Shown one piece after another: positions 34,131 through 41,574 of a DNA stretch of 64,000 nt. The notes beneath the pieces were generated by a model. That model was not told the origin of the DNA and did not search any database. It was given only the letters and a program-made list of their open reading frames with translations. The first letter of the stretch is position 1, and every line of letters begins with the position of its first letter. Location: positions 186,001-250,000 of the forward strand of contig JAFOMG010000024.1 in the NCBI GenBank assembly GCA_017418975.1, given 5' to 3'. The position numbers and the translations under genes were made by a program. This DNA is from Sphingomonas sp. (GTDB lineage Bacteria > Pseudomonadota > Alphaproteobacteria > Sphingomonadales > Sphingomonadaceae).

Positions 34131-35498
34131 TCAGGCGGCGGCCGCGAGCTTCGGGTCGAGCGCTTCCAGCTCGCCGCTCTCGCGGGCCTTGCGGCCATAG
34201 ACCGCTTCGAACAGGGGCGTGGCCATCACGGTGGTGACGATTGCCATCAGCACCAGCATCGAGAACAGCGTGGGGCCGATGATGCCCTTTTGCAGGCCGA
34301 TATTGATGATGATCAGCTCCATCAGCCCGCGCGAGTTCATCAGCGCGCCGATGCCGAGGGCAGTGCGATTGTCCTCGCCGGCGAGGCGGGCGGCGGCCCA
34401 GCAGGCACCGAACTTGGCAAGGACCGACACCGCGAGCACGCCCAGCGCGATCAGCAGCAGCTCGACCGAGTTGACCATGTCCATCCGGGTGTTGAGGCCC
34501 GAATAGGTGAAGAACATCGGCAGCAGCAGCACGACGGCGAGCGGCTCGACCTTGCGCTTCAGCTCTTCGACGAACAGGCCGCGCGGCATGCACACGCCCA
34601 TCAGGAAGCCGCCGAAGATCGCATGGATGCCGATCGCGTCCATGATGAAGGCAGAGGTGCAGAACAGCATCATGGTGACGGCGAGCATCGCGGTGCTCAT
34701 CTCGCCCTTCGCCTCGACGATGCGGCCGAGCGGAGCGAGCAGCTTGCGCCCGAACAGGAGCATGAACGCAGTGTAGAGCACGGCGCCCCCGATCGCGAGC
34801 ACCGCCACGCCCGGCCCGGCCCCGAAAGTGGCGAGCACCACGGCGAGGACACACCAGGACGCCGCGTCGTCGAACGCGCCGGCGGTGAGCGAGAGCGTGC
34901 CGAGCGAGGAATTGGCTAGGCCGCGCTCGTTGATGATGCGCGCGAGCATCGGGAAGGCGGTGAGCGCGATGCAGGCGCCCATGAACAGCGTGGCGTTCGC
35001 CTGGCTGATGCCGGGCGTGAACAGGCCGGGCACGGTGAGCAGGAACGGAGTGATCAGCGCGGCGAGCAGGAACGGCGCGACGATGCCCGCGGCGGAGACG
35101 CCGGCGGCGCTCTTCGCCTTGGACTGGAAATGGTCGAGCCGCAGCGTCAGGCCGACCATGAACATGTAGAGGCCGACGCCCAGCTGCGCGCCGGTATAGA
35201 GCACGTTGCGCGTCTCCTTGGGGAAGATCGCGAGCTGGAGATCGGGGAAGAACAGGCCGAACAGCGACGGGCCGAGCACCACGCCGGCAATCATCTCGCC
35301 CACCACCTGGGGCTGCTTGAGCAGCTTCTGGCCAAGCCAGCCGACCACGCGGCAGGCCAGGATGATGATGGCCAGCTGCAGGAAGAAATGGATGCTGTAG
35401 TCGCCCGGCGCATAGCTCTTCGCGGCGTTCACCGCGGGCCCGTGCGGGCTGAGCACATCGGTCAATGCGTGCCAGGCACTGTTCAGCAGATCGAGCAT
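34131..35498 (-). CDS. Kef/CPA2-type cation:proton antiporter
   Basis: A 455-residue inner-membrane exchanger of the CPA2 family (K+/H+ or Na+/H+). There are about 12 helices, including QPQVVGEMIAGVVLGPSLFG, the family's conserved Gly-rich early helix, and LSLTAGAFDDAASWCVLAVV, where the paired Asp are the ion-binding site. GIGALMNSRGLMELIIINIG is also conserved. There is no C-terminal TrkA-N domain, so it is the short form. ATG 35498 has GGGAGG upstream; the longer upstream frame lacks membrane-protein character. The tail is polar. Confidence 0.92.
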   Translation of the reverse strand: MLDLLNSAWHALTDVLSPHGPAVNAAKSYAPGDYSIHFFLQLAIIILACRVVGWLGQKLLKQPQVVGEMIAGVVLGPSLFGLFFPDLQLAIFPKETRNVLYTGAQLGVGLYMFMVGLTLRLDHFQSKAKSAAGVSAAGIVAPFLLAALITPFLLTVPGLFTPGISQANATLFMGACIALTAFPMLARIINERGLANSSLGTLSLTAGAFDDAASWCVLAVVLATFGAGPGVAVLAIGGAVLYTAFMLLFGRKLLAPLGRIVEAKGEMSTAMLAVTMMLFCTSAFIMDAIGIHAIFGGFLMGVCMPRGLFVEELKRKVEPLAVVLLLPMFFTYSGLNTRMDMVNSVELLLIALGVLAVSVLAKFGACWAAARLAGEDNRTALGIGALMNSRGLMELIIINIGLQKGIIGPTLFSMLVLMAIVTTVMATPLFEAVYGRKARESGELEALDPKLAAAA

Positions 35499-35660
35499 GG
35501 TAACCTCCCCCCAATTCCCGGCGCGGTGCGTTGCCCGCCCGTCGCGCGGCCTTGGGGAAGGGAGCGCGCGGCAAAGCCTGCACGCAACTGCAAATCGCCG
35601 CACCCCCTTATTTTTCCGCCCCGGCCGCGCTTTGTGTTGCAAGGAGCGCACATAGTAGTA

Positions 35661-35697
35661 ACGTACCTACATGACAACGCAGACAATATAGGTACGT
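35661..35697. promoter_or_regulatory. Inverted repeat, probable antitoxin operator
   Basis: ACGTACCTA (35661-35669) and TAGGTACGT (35689-35697) are perfect 9-bp inverse complements, 19 nt apart, ending 9 nt before the antitoxin ATG. Toxin-antitoxin operons are typically repressed by the antitoxin binding such sites. Confidence 0.65.
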
Positions 35698-35706
35698 AGG
35701 CACGAA

Positions 35707-35931
35707 ATGAAGGTGATCACCAGCCGCGAATTCAACCAGGACGTCAGCGCGGCCAAGCGATTCGCCCGGGCCGAGCCGGTGTTCGTCACCGATCGCGGGC
35801 GCCCCACCCATGTGCTGATGAGCATCGACCTGTTCCGCCGGCTGAACGGCGAGCGCGAGAGCATCGTCGACTTGCTCGCCCTGCCCGCCGGCGCTTCCGA
35901 CGCCGCGCTCGCGCCACCGGAGCGCTGGTGA
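35707..35931 (+). CDS. Phd/YefM-type antitoxin
   Basis: A 74-residue antitoxin. MKVITSREFNQDVSAAKRFA is the DNA-binding N-terminus shared with Phd proteins, followed by the conserved VFVTDRGRPTHVLMSIDLF. The C-terminus is disordered and Pro/Ala-rich, suiting toxin wrapping. Its stop overlaps the toxin start by one base (TGATG). The inverted repeat just upstream is the likely autoregulatory operator. Confidence 0.9.
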   Translation: MKVITSREFNQDVSAAKRFARAEPVFVTDRGRPTHVLMSIDLFRRLNGERESIVDLLALPAGASDAALAPPERW

Positions 35932-36428
35932 TGTTCCTGCTCGACACGCCGATCGTCTTCGAGCTGCGCAAGGCGCGGGCGGGCGGAGCCGAGGCCGGGC
36001 TCACCGCCTGGGCCACGGGTGTGGCACGTGAGCGGCTGTTCCTCTCGGCGATCTCGCTGGTGGAGCTGGAAGTCGCCGCCACCGAGGCGGCACGGCGCGA
36101 CAAGGCGGCGGGCACGGTGCTGCGCGGCTGGATCGATGCGCAGCTCGTCCCCGCCTTCGAAGGGCATGTCCTGCCGCTCGACGCCGCGATCGCCCGCCGC
36201 CGCGGCCAGCTCGCGCTCGCCGAGACTCGCGATGCGCTGTTCGCCGCGACTGCGCTCGAGCACGGCCTCACCCTGGTGACGCGCAACACCGCCGCCTATC
36301 GCGGCGCGCGGGTGAAGCTGTTCGACCCCCGAGGCTACACCGCCGATACGGCCGAGGACGACGGCGATTGGCGCGACGCCGCCCGCACCGGGCCGCTCTG
36401 GCTCAAGAACCTGTTCGTCCGCGCCTGA
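35931..36428 (+). CDS. PIN-domain toxin (VapC family)
   Basis: A 165-residue RNase toxin candidate. PIN acidic residues are visible: Asp in MFLLDTPIVFELRKA, Glu in AISLVELEVAA, and Asp in ETRDALFAATALEHGLTL, with TRNTAAY near the C-terminus. VapC toxins cleave specific tRNA or rRNA sites. The chain is longer than typical (about 130), with a 30-residue C-terminal extension (YTADTAEDDGDWRDAARTGP). The pairing of a Phd-type antitoxin with a VapC-type toxin is common. Confidence 0.88.
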   Translation: MFLLDTPIVFELRKARAGGAEAGLTAWATGVARERLFLSAISLVELEVAATEAARRDKAAGTVLRGWIDAQLVPAFEGHVLPLDAAIARRRGQLALAETRDALFAATALEHGLTLVTRNTAAYRGARVKLFDPRGYTADTAEDDGDWRDAARTGPLWLKNLFVRA

Positions 36429-36601
36429 GGACATGCTGCGACGGCGCGGAAGGCCGGGCCGCATTGGTTACGCCGTCTGCAATCCTCTCCGGAAGGGAGA
36501 GGGGCATGAGCGGGTCGCCCCGTGTCCTCCGCGGGGGCCGGCCGAACAACACCCAAGCCAAGGTTGAAAACCCAAGCAAGCATTTGAAAATACTTCCATT
36601 G

Positions 36602-36619
36602 TCCCCGCCAAGGCGGGGA
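36602..36619. repeat. Intergenic palindrome, 8-bp arms
   Basis: TCCCCGCC and GGCGGGGA are perfect inverse complements around AA, in the gap between the toxin gene and the response regulator gene. It is a shortened copy of the dispersed palindrome family. Confidence 0.6.
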
Positions 36620-36647
36620 TGCCGCTGGATAATGTGAGTCCCCAACC

Positions 36648-37040
36648 CTAAGCGCCCGCTTCGTCCTGCAGGCTCGCGTCATCCAGCATTTCGGCCACGC
36701 GCCGCACCAGCAACTCGGGCGCGAACGGCTTCACCAGACAGGCATTGGCCCCCGCGGCCATCGCCTCGTCCATTTCCGCCTCGCCGCCCCCGGCCGACAG
36801 CATCAGGATCGGCGTGCGGCAAAGCGCCGGCAGCCGCCGCAGCGCCCGCACTATGTCGAGGCCCTGCCCATCCGGCAGCGACTGGTCGAGGATCACCAGA
36901 TCGGGCCGGTTGAAGGCGATCGTGTCGAAGGCGAGCATGCCGTGATCGATCAGGCCCACCAGGTGCCCCGCCTCGCGCAGCGCCTGCTGCACCTCGGCCC
37001 CGACCTGCGCGTCGCCCTCGACATAGATGATCCGGGCCAT
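36648..37040 (-). CDS. Single-domain response regulator (receiver only)
   Basis: A 130-residue CheY-like receiver with no output domain. The phosphoacceptor Asp is in LVILDQSLPDGQGLDIV, the conserved Thr/Ser in PILMLSAGGGEAEM, and the Lys in CLVKPFAPELL. The usual N-terminal acidic pair is present as VEGD. ATG 37040 follows GAGGTGG. No histidine kinase lies nearby, so its partner is unknown. It could act in a phosphorelay. Confidence 0.9.
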   Translation of the reverse strand: MARIIYVEGDAQVGAEVQQALREAGHLVGLIDHGMLAFDTIAFNRPDLVILDQSLPDGQGLDIVRALRRLPALCRTPILMLSAGGGEAEMDEAMAAGANACLVKPFAPELLVRRVAEMLDDASLQDEAGA

Positions 37041-37248
37041 TCCACCTCGCATTTCGGGAGCGGACCGGCGCCGCCCCATCTGGATTATCACGCACGGATG
37101 ACAGTTGGTTGCGCGTCCGTTTCCATATCTGTGGCGATCATGCCTTTCCGTCGTTTTGCAGAAACGCGCCGAACCGGGCGTTAAGGCTTTTTTCCGCGAA
37201 ATCATCGCGATGCACGGAATAGCTATGTGCCGCGCCCATCCGGATGGC

Positions 37249-37281
37249 GCGATCGTCGCGCAGTGGCTGCGCGACGATCGC
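37249..37281. promoter_or_regulatory. Perfect 15-bp stem hairpin upstream of thiolase operon
   Basis: Arms at 37249-37263 (GCGATCGTCGCGCAG) and 37267-37281 (CTGCGCGACGATCGC) are perfect inverse complements around TGG. It lies 57 nt before the thiolase start. There is no T-run, so it may be a regulatory mRNA hairpin or a dyad operator rather than a terminator. Confidence 0.7.
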
Positions 37282-37337
37282 ATATCGCGCTACCCTCGGC
37301 CGATAACGCCGATTCGGAAAAGAACGGGAGCAGGATC

Positions 37338-38513
37338 ATGGGGGCAGCCACCGCCTATATCGTCGATGCCGTGCGAACCGCCGGGGGGCGGCGCGGCGGC
37401 AAGCTCGCCGGATGGCACCCGGCGGACATGGCGGCCGAAATGCTCGACGCCATCGTCGCGCGCAGCGGCATCGATCCCGCCGCGATCGAGGACGTCATCA
37501 TGGGCTGTGTCGGCCAGGGCGGCGAGCAGGGCTTCCAGGTCGGCCGGGGCGCCGTGCTCGCCTCGCGCCTGCCCGAGAGCGTGCCCGCGGTGACGATCGA
37601 TCGCCAGTGCGGCAGCTCGCAACAGGCGATCCAGTTCGCCGCCCAGGCCGTGCTCTCGGGCACGCAGGACGTGGTGATCGCGGCCGGCGTGGAGAGCATG
37701 ACGCGGGTGCCGATGGGCGCCACCGTCGCGCTCTTCGCCCAGGCCGGGCTCGGCGGACCCAAATCGCCGCGCCAGGAGGCGCGCTATCCGGGCGTGCAGT
37801 TCAGCCAGTTCATGGGCGCCGAGATGATGGCCCGCAAGCACGGCCTCGGCCGCGCCGAGCTCGACGCCTATGCGCTGGCGAGCCATCGCCGCGCCGCCGC
37901 CGCGACCGAGCGCGGCGATTTCGAGGCCGAGATCGTGCCGCTGGCGATCGAGACGCCGGAGGGGCCGGCGATCCACGCCCGCGACGAGGGCATCCGCTTC
38001 GACGCGACTGCCGAGAGCATCGGATCGGTCAAGCTGCTCGCCGAGGGCGGCGTGATCAGCGCGGCCAATGCCAGCCAGATCTGCGACGGCGCCAGCGCCG
38101 TGCTGATCGTCTCGGAGGCGGCGCTCAAGGCGCATGGCCTGACCCCGCTCGCCCGCATCCACAACCTCACCGTCACCGCGGGCGATCCGGTGATCATGCT
38201 CGAGGAGCCGCTGTTCGCCACCGACCGGGCGCTGCGCCGCGCGGGCATGACCATCGACGAGATCGACCTGTTCGAAGTCAACGAGGCCTTTGCCTCGGTC
38301 CCGCTCGCCTGGCTGCGGCATACGGGCGCTGATCCCGAGCGGCTCAACGTCAATGGCGGCGCGATCGCATTGGGCCACCCGCTCGGCGCCTCGGGCACCA
38401 AGCTGATGGCGACGCTGGTCCATGCGCTCCGCAAACGGGGCAAGCGCTACGGCCTGCAGACGATGTGCGAGGGCGGCGGCATCGCCAACGTCACCATCGT
38501 CGAGCGTCTGTGA
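37338..38513 (+). CDS. Acetyl-CoA C-acyltransferase (thiolase)
   Basis: A 391-residue thiolase catalysing thiolytic cleavage of 3-ketoacyl-CoA in beta-oxidation, or its reverse. The nucleophilic Cys is in TIDRQCGSSQQAIQ, the active-site His in NGGAIALGHPLGASG, and the second Cys in LQTMCEGGGIANV. ATG 37338 is preceded by AGCAGGA. It is first in a rightward operon with an SDR dehydrogenase and a CaiB-type racemase, suggesting breakdown of a branched or steroid-like acyl chain. Confidence 0.95.
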   Translation: MGAATAYIVDAVRTAGGRRGGKLAGWHPADMAAEMLDAIVARSGIDPAAIEDVIMGCVGQGGEQGFQVGRGAVLASRLPESVPAVTIDRQCGSSQQAIQFAAQAVLSGTQDVVIAAGVESMTRVPMGATVALFAQAGLGGPKSPRQEARYPGVQFSQFMGAEMMARKHGLGRAELDAYALASHRRAAAATERGDFEAEIVPLAIETPEGPAIHARDEGIRFDATAESIGSVKLLAEGGVISAANASQICDGASAVLIVSEAALKAHGLTPLARIHNLTVTAGDPVIMLEEPLFATDRALRRAGMTIDEIDLFEVNEAFASVPLAWLRHTGADPERLNVNGGAIALGHPLGASGTKLMATLVHALRKRGKRYGLQTMCEGGGIANVTIVERL

Positions 38514-38532
38514 CAAGCGAAGGGAGGAGAGG

Positions 38533-39315
38533 ATGAAGCTCGACGACAGCATCGCCGCGGTGGTGACCGGCGGCGCCTCCGGCCTCGGCGCCGCGACCGC
38601 GCGGGCGCTCGCGGCCCGGGGCGTGAAGGTGGCGATCTTCGACCTGCAGAAGGAAAAGGGCGAAGCGGTCGCGGCGGAGATCGGCGGCCTGTTCTGCGAA
38701 GTGAACGTCACCTCGGACGACAGCGTCGACGCCGGCTTCGCCCGGGCGCGCGCCGCGCATGGCCAGGAGCGGGTCCTGGTCAATTGCGCCGGCACCGGCA
38801 ATGCCGTGAAGACCGCCAGCCGCGCGAAGGAAGACGGCACGATCCGGCACTTCCCGCTCGAGGCGTTCAACTGGGTGATCCAGATCAACCTGGTCGGCAC
38901 CTTTCGCTGCATCGCCAAGGCGGCGGCGGGCATGCTGGCGCTCGATCCCCTGGAAGACGGCGAGCGCGGCGCGATCGTCAACACCGCCAGCGTCGCCGCC
39001 GAGGACGGGCAGGTCGGCCAGGCGGCCTATTCGGCGTCGAAGGGCGGCGTGGTCGGCATGACGCTGCCGATCGCGCGCGACCTGATGGGCGAGGGCATCC
39101 GAGTGAACACGATCCTGCCCGGCATCTTCGACACGCCGCTGCTCGCCGCCGCGCCGCCGAACGTGAAGGAGGCGCTCGCCGCCTCGGTCCCCTTCCCCAA
39201 GCGGCTCGGCCGGCCGGAGGAATATGCGCAGCTCGCGCTCTGCATGATCGAGACCGGCTATTTCAACGGCGAGCATGTCCGCCTCGACGGCGGCATCCGC
39301 ATGGCGCCGCGGTAG
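38533..39315 (+). CDS. SDR dehydrogenase, 3-hydroxyacyl-CoA type
   Basis: A 260-residue short-chain dehydrogenase. The nucleotide-binding motif is TGGASGLGAATARAL; the NAG-type motif is NCAGTGNA. The catalytic Ser-Tyr-Lys is NTASVAAEDG..YSASKGG. The long insertion and the LPGIFDTPLL loop resemble type 10 17-beta-HSD/3-hydroxyacyl-CoA dehydrogenases. GGAGAGG lies before the ATG. It lies 19 nt after the thiolase. Confidence 0.92.
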   Translation: MKLDDSIAAVVTGGASGLGAATARALAARGVKVAIFDLQKEKGEAVAAEIGGLFCEVNVTSDDSVDAGFARARAAHGQERVLVNCAGTGNAVKTASRAKEDGTIRHFPLEAFNWVIQINLVGTFRCIAKAAAGMLALDPLEDGERGAIVNTASVAAEDGQVGQAAYSASKGGVVGMTLPIARDLMGEGIRVNTILPGIFDTPLLAAAPPNVKEALAASVPFPKRLGRPEEYAQLALCMIETGYFNGEHVRLDGGIRMAPR

Positions 39316-39383
39316 CCCCGCCTACTCCGTTACCCTGGCACGGGGCCGGGGTGACAAATAGCAGACAGAGGAGCGAAGAAATC

Positions 39384-40427
39384 ATGGGGCCCCTTGCCGG
39401 CATCCGGATCGTCGAACTCGCCGCGATCGGCCCAACGCCCTTTTGCGGGATGATGCTGGCCGATCACGGCGCGGAAGTGCTCTATGTCCATCGGCCGGGC
39501 GCCCCGCCCGATCCGCGTGATCCGCTGCTGCGCGGGCGCGTGCCGGTGGAAGCCGATCTCAAATCGTCCGGCGGCGCCGCGCACGTCCGCGCCCTGGCGG
39601 CAGGCGCGGACGGGCTGATCGAAGGCTTCCGCCCCGGCGTGATGGAGCGGCTGGGCCTCGGGCCGGCCGAGCTCCACATTCTCAATCCGCGCCTGGTCTA
39701 CGGCCGGATGACCGGCTGGGGGCAGACCGGCCCGCTCGCCCGGGCCGCCGGGCATGACATCAACTATATCGCCCTGGCCGGCGCGCTCCACGCCTTTGGC
39801 CGCGCGGGTGGCAAGCCGACTCCGCCGGTGAATGCCGTCGGCGATTTCGGCGGCGGCGGCATGCTGCTCGCCTTCGCCATGGCGGCGGGGCTGCTCCAGG
39901 CCAGGACCGGCGGACGCGGGACGGTGATCGACTGCGCGATGAGCGAAGGCGCGGCGCTGCTGATGTCGATGGTCTGGGGCTTTCGCGAGACGCTCGGCTG
40001 GCGCGACGCGCGCGGCGTGAACATCCTCGACGGCGGCGCGCATTTCTACGACAGCTACGAGACCGCCGACGGCAAATATGTCGCGATCGGAGCGATCGAG
40101 CCGCAATTCTACGCCCAGCTACGCGCCGCGACTGGCCTGGCCGACGATCCCGACTTCGACGCGCAGATGGATCCCGCCGCATGGCCGGTGCTGAAGGACC
40201 GGCTCGCCGCGATCTTCCGCACCCGGACGCGCGACGCATGGTGCGCGCTGCTGGAAGGCACCGATGCCTGCTTCGCCCCCGTGCTCGCGATGGCGGAAGC
40301 CCCCACGCATCCGCACAATGTCGCGCGCGGCGCCTTTATCGAGCGGGCGGGCGTGGTCCAGCCAGCCCCTGCCCCGCGCTTCTCCGCGCCTCAGGATTCG
40401 ACCAGCGCGACCACTTCGAAATCATAG
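39384..40427 (+). CDS. CaiB/BaiF-family, alpha-methylacyl-CoA racemase-like
   Basis: A 347-residue class III CoA-transferase-fold enzyme. MGPLAGIRIVELAAIGPTPF and MLADHGAEV are family hallmarks. RMTGWGQTGPLARAAGHD and INYIALAGAL contain the GHDINY motif characteristic of alpha-methylacyl-CoA racemases rather than CoA-transferases. A racemase would convert (R)- to (S)-2-methylacyl-CoA for beta-oxidation, matching its thiolase and dehydrogenase neighbours. The 3' end overlaps a leftward small gene by 37 nt. Confidence 0.9.
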   Translation: MGPLAGIRIVELAAIGPTPFCGMMLADHGAEVLYVHRPGAPPDPRDPLLRGRVPVEADLKSSGGAAHVRALAAGADGLIEGFRPGVMERLGLGPAELHILNPRLVYGRMTGWGQTGPLARAAGHDINYIALAGALHAFGRAGGKPTPPVNAVGDFGGGGMLLAFAMAAGLLQARTGGRGTVIDCAMSEGAALLMSMVWGFRETLGWRDARGVNILDGGAHFYDSYETADGKYVAIGAIEPQFYAQLRAATGLADDPDFDAQMDPAAWPVLKDRLAAIFRTRTRDAWCALLEGTDACFAPVLAMAEAPTHPHNVARGAFIERAGVVQPAPAPRFSAPQDSTSATTSKS

Positions 40428-40645
40428 CGCTCCCAGCCGCGCTGCTTCGCCGCCTCGGCCAGCGCGGCCTGCTTGCCCGTCGCTTCCTTGAGCGACTTGA
40501 CGTGCCCCCAGAACACCTCGGTCCGGCCGCCGCCGAGATGCGCGACGATCCGCCAGTAATGCGTGAAGGGCACCGCGGTCGGCCCGATCGTTTTCACATA
40601 GCCATCGGCCATGGTCGCGGTGAGAATGCGCTTCTTCTTCGCCAT
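40391..40645 (-). CDS. Small basic protein, 84 residues
   Basis: MAKKKRILTATMADGYVKTI, with HYWRIVAHLGGGRTEVFWGH, looks like a compact beta-rich protein with a C-terminal helix (EATGKQAALAEAAKQRGWER). The start at 40645 is favoured over an extension of 17 poor codons. It overlaps the racemase 3' end convergently. I do not recognise a family. A basic N-terminus suggests nucleic acid contact, but this is speculation. Confidence 0.6.
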   Translation of the reverse strand: MAKKKRILTATMADGYVKTIGPTAVPFTHYWRIVAHLGGGRTEVFWGHVKSLKEATGKQAALAEAAKQRGWERYDFEVVALVES

Positions 40646-40719
40646 GCCCGGACGATAGCGCGCGCCCTTGGCGTTGGCACGCCGGCATCCCCACATAGCG
40701 GGCGAAACGGAGATCCCGC

Positions 40720-41163
40720 ATGACCGACTATCGCAAGACTCCCGAGGCCGTCGCCGCGCTTTCCGCCGAGCAGTATCGCGTGACCCAGCAGAACGGCACC
40801 GAGCGCCCCGGCACCGGCGCGCTGCTGCACAACAAGGCGCCCGGCATCTATGTCGACATCGTCTCGGGCGAGCCGCTGTTCGCCTCGACCGACAAATATG
40901 AGTCCGGCTGCGGCTGGCCGAGCTTCACCCGGCCGATCGCGAACGTCGCCGAGCTGCGCGACACCAGCCATGGCATGATCCGCACCGAAGTGCGCTCCGC
41001 CCAGGGCGACAGCCATCTCGGCCATGTGTTCGACGACGGCCCGCATGATCGCGGCGGCCTGCGCTACTGCATCAACTCGGCCGCGCTGCGCTTCGTGCCG
41101 CGCGCGGAAATGGCAGCCCAGGGCTATGGCGCCTGGCTCGACCAGGTCGAGGACCCCACCTGA
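40720..41163 (+). CDS. msrB: Peptide-methionine (R)-S-oxide reductase MsrB
   Basis: A 147-residue enzyme that reduces methionine-R-sulfoxide in proteins. The active site is in LRYCINSAALRF (catalytic Cys), and SGCGWPSFTRPI supplies the resolving Cys. HLGHVFDDGP is conserved. The two CxxC zinc motifs of many MsrB proteins are absent (PGIYVDIVSG and RSAQGDSHLG occur where the cysteines would be), so this is the zinc-free form. Confidence 0.96.
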   Translation: MTDYRKTPEAVAALSAEQYRVTQQNGTERPGTGALLHNKAPGIYVDIVSGEPLFASTDKYESGCGWPSFTRPIANVAELRDTSHGMIRTEVRSAQGDSHLGHVFDDGPHDRGGLRYCINSAALRFVPRAEMAAQGYGAWLDQVEDPT

Positions 41164-41222
41164 ACCCGCCGACTGTAAATTCATGTAAGCTATTGATTTA
41201 GCTGTATACTTGGCACTCATTT

Positions 41223-41250
41223 CGTCATCCCCGCCCAGGCGGGGATGACG
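41223..41250. repeat. Perfect 13-bp intergenic palindrome
   Basis: CGTCATCCCCGCC and GGCGGGGATGACG are perfect inverse complements with a 2-nt loop. Nearly identical in sequence to the palindrome at 17454-17481. Confidence 0.8.
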
Positions 41251-41412
41251 GTTGAAGGAATATGAGTCCTCAACCAACCCGCCGAGCGGGCGGGCCATTG
41301 CCCCCGCTCGACTCGGCGCGCGCCCATGGCACCGATCCGGACTGAAAATCCCCGCAGGTCCGCAACTTGCCGACTGTCGGGAGGCGATACCGCGCCACAT
41401 TCTGTCGCAGTA

Positions 41413-41428
41413 ATGCAACAGTTTGCAT
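41413..41428. promoter_or_regulatory. Short inverted repeat upstream of TonB receptor
   Basis: ATGCAA-CAGT-TTGCAT, perfect 6-bp arms, 10 nt before the larger palindrome at 41438. Confidence 0.35.
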
Positions 41429-41437
41429 CAATCCGCA

Positions 41438-41455
41438 ATTGGAAGCGGTTCCAAT
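41438..41455. promoter_or_regulatory. LacI-family-type operator
   Basis: ATTGGAAGC and GGTTCCAAT form an 18-bp palindrome (8 of 9 positions) with a central CG, the hallmark of LacI/GalR-family operators. A TTGACA hexamer lies 13 nt downstream, and the receptor ATG is about 120 nt downstream. No LacI gene is in the window, so the regulator would be encoded elsewhere. Confidence 0.65.
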
Positions 41456-41574
41456 CATTTCAGCCCAATTGACAGAAGCCTTCACGATGATAGCGATAAC
41501 ATCAGGGAGGCATTTCGCTCACCCGAAATAAAAAGAAAGTCGCACTCCGCATGGAGCGCGCTGAAGGAGGGGTT

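Larger units (their letters stand above)
41164..41574. other. Intergenic and regulatory region, about 410 bp
   Basis: Between msrB and the TonB receptor. It is AT-richer than average at both ends and holds a palindromic repeat at 41223-41250 and two tandem palindromes at 41413-41428 and 41438-41455. A TTGACA-like hexamer follows at 41469-41474. No ORF is convincing. Confidence 0.6.

Noticed and set aside
37290..38984. 564-codon frame antisense to thiolase and SDR
   Set aside because: Shadow frame; both sense genes carry complete catalytic motifs.
6422..41250. CRISPR array from repeated palindromes
   Set aside because: The palindromes are single, tens of kilobases apart and differ in loop; there are no regular spacers or cas genes.
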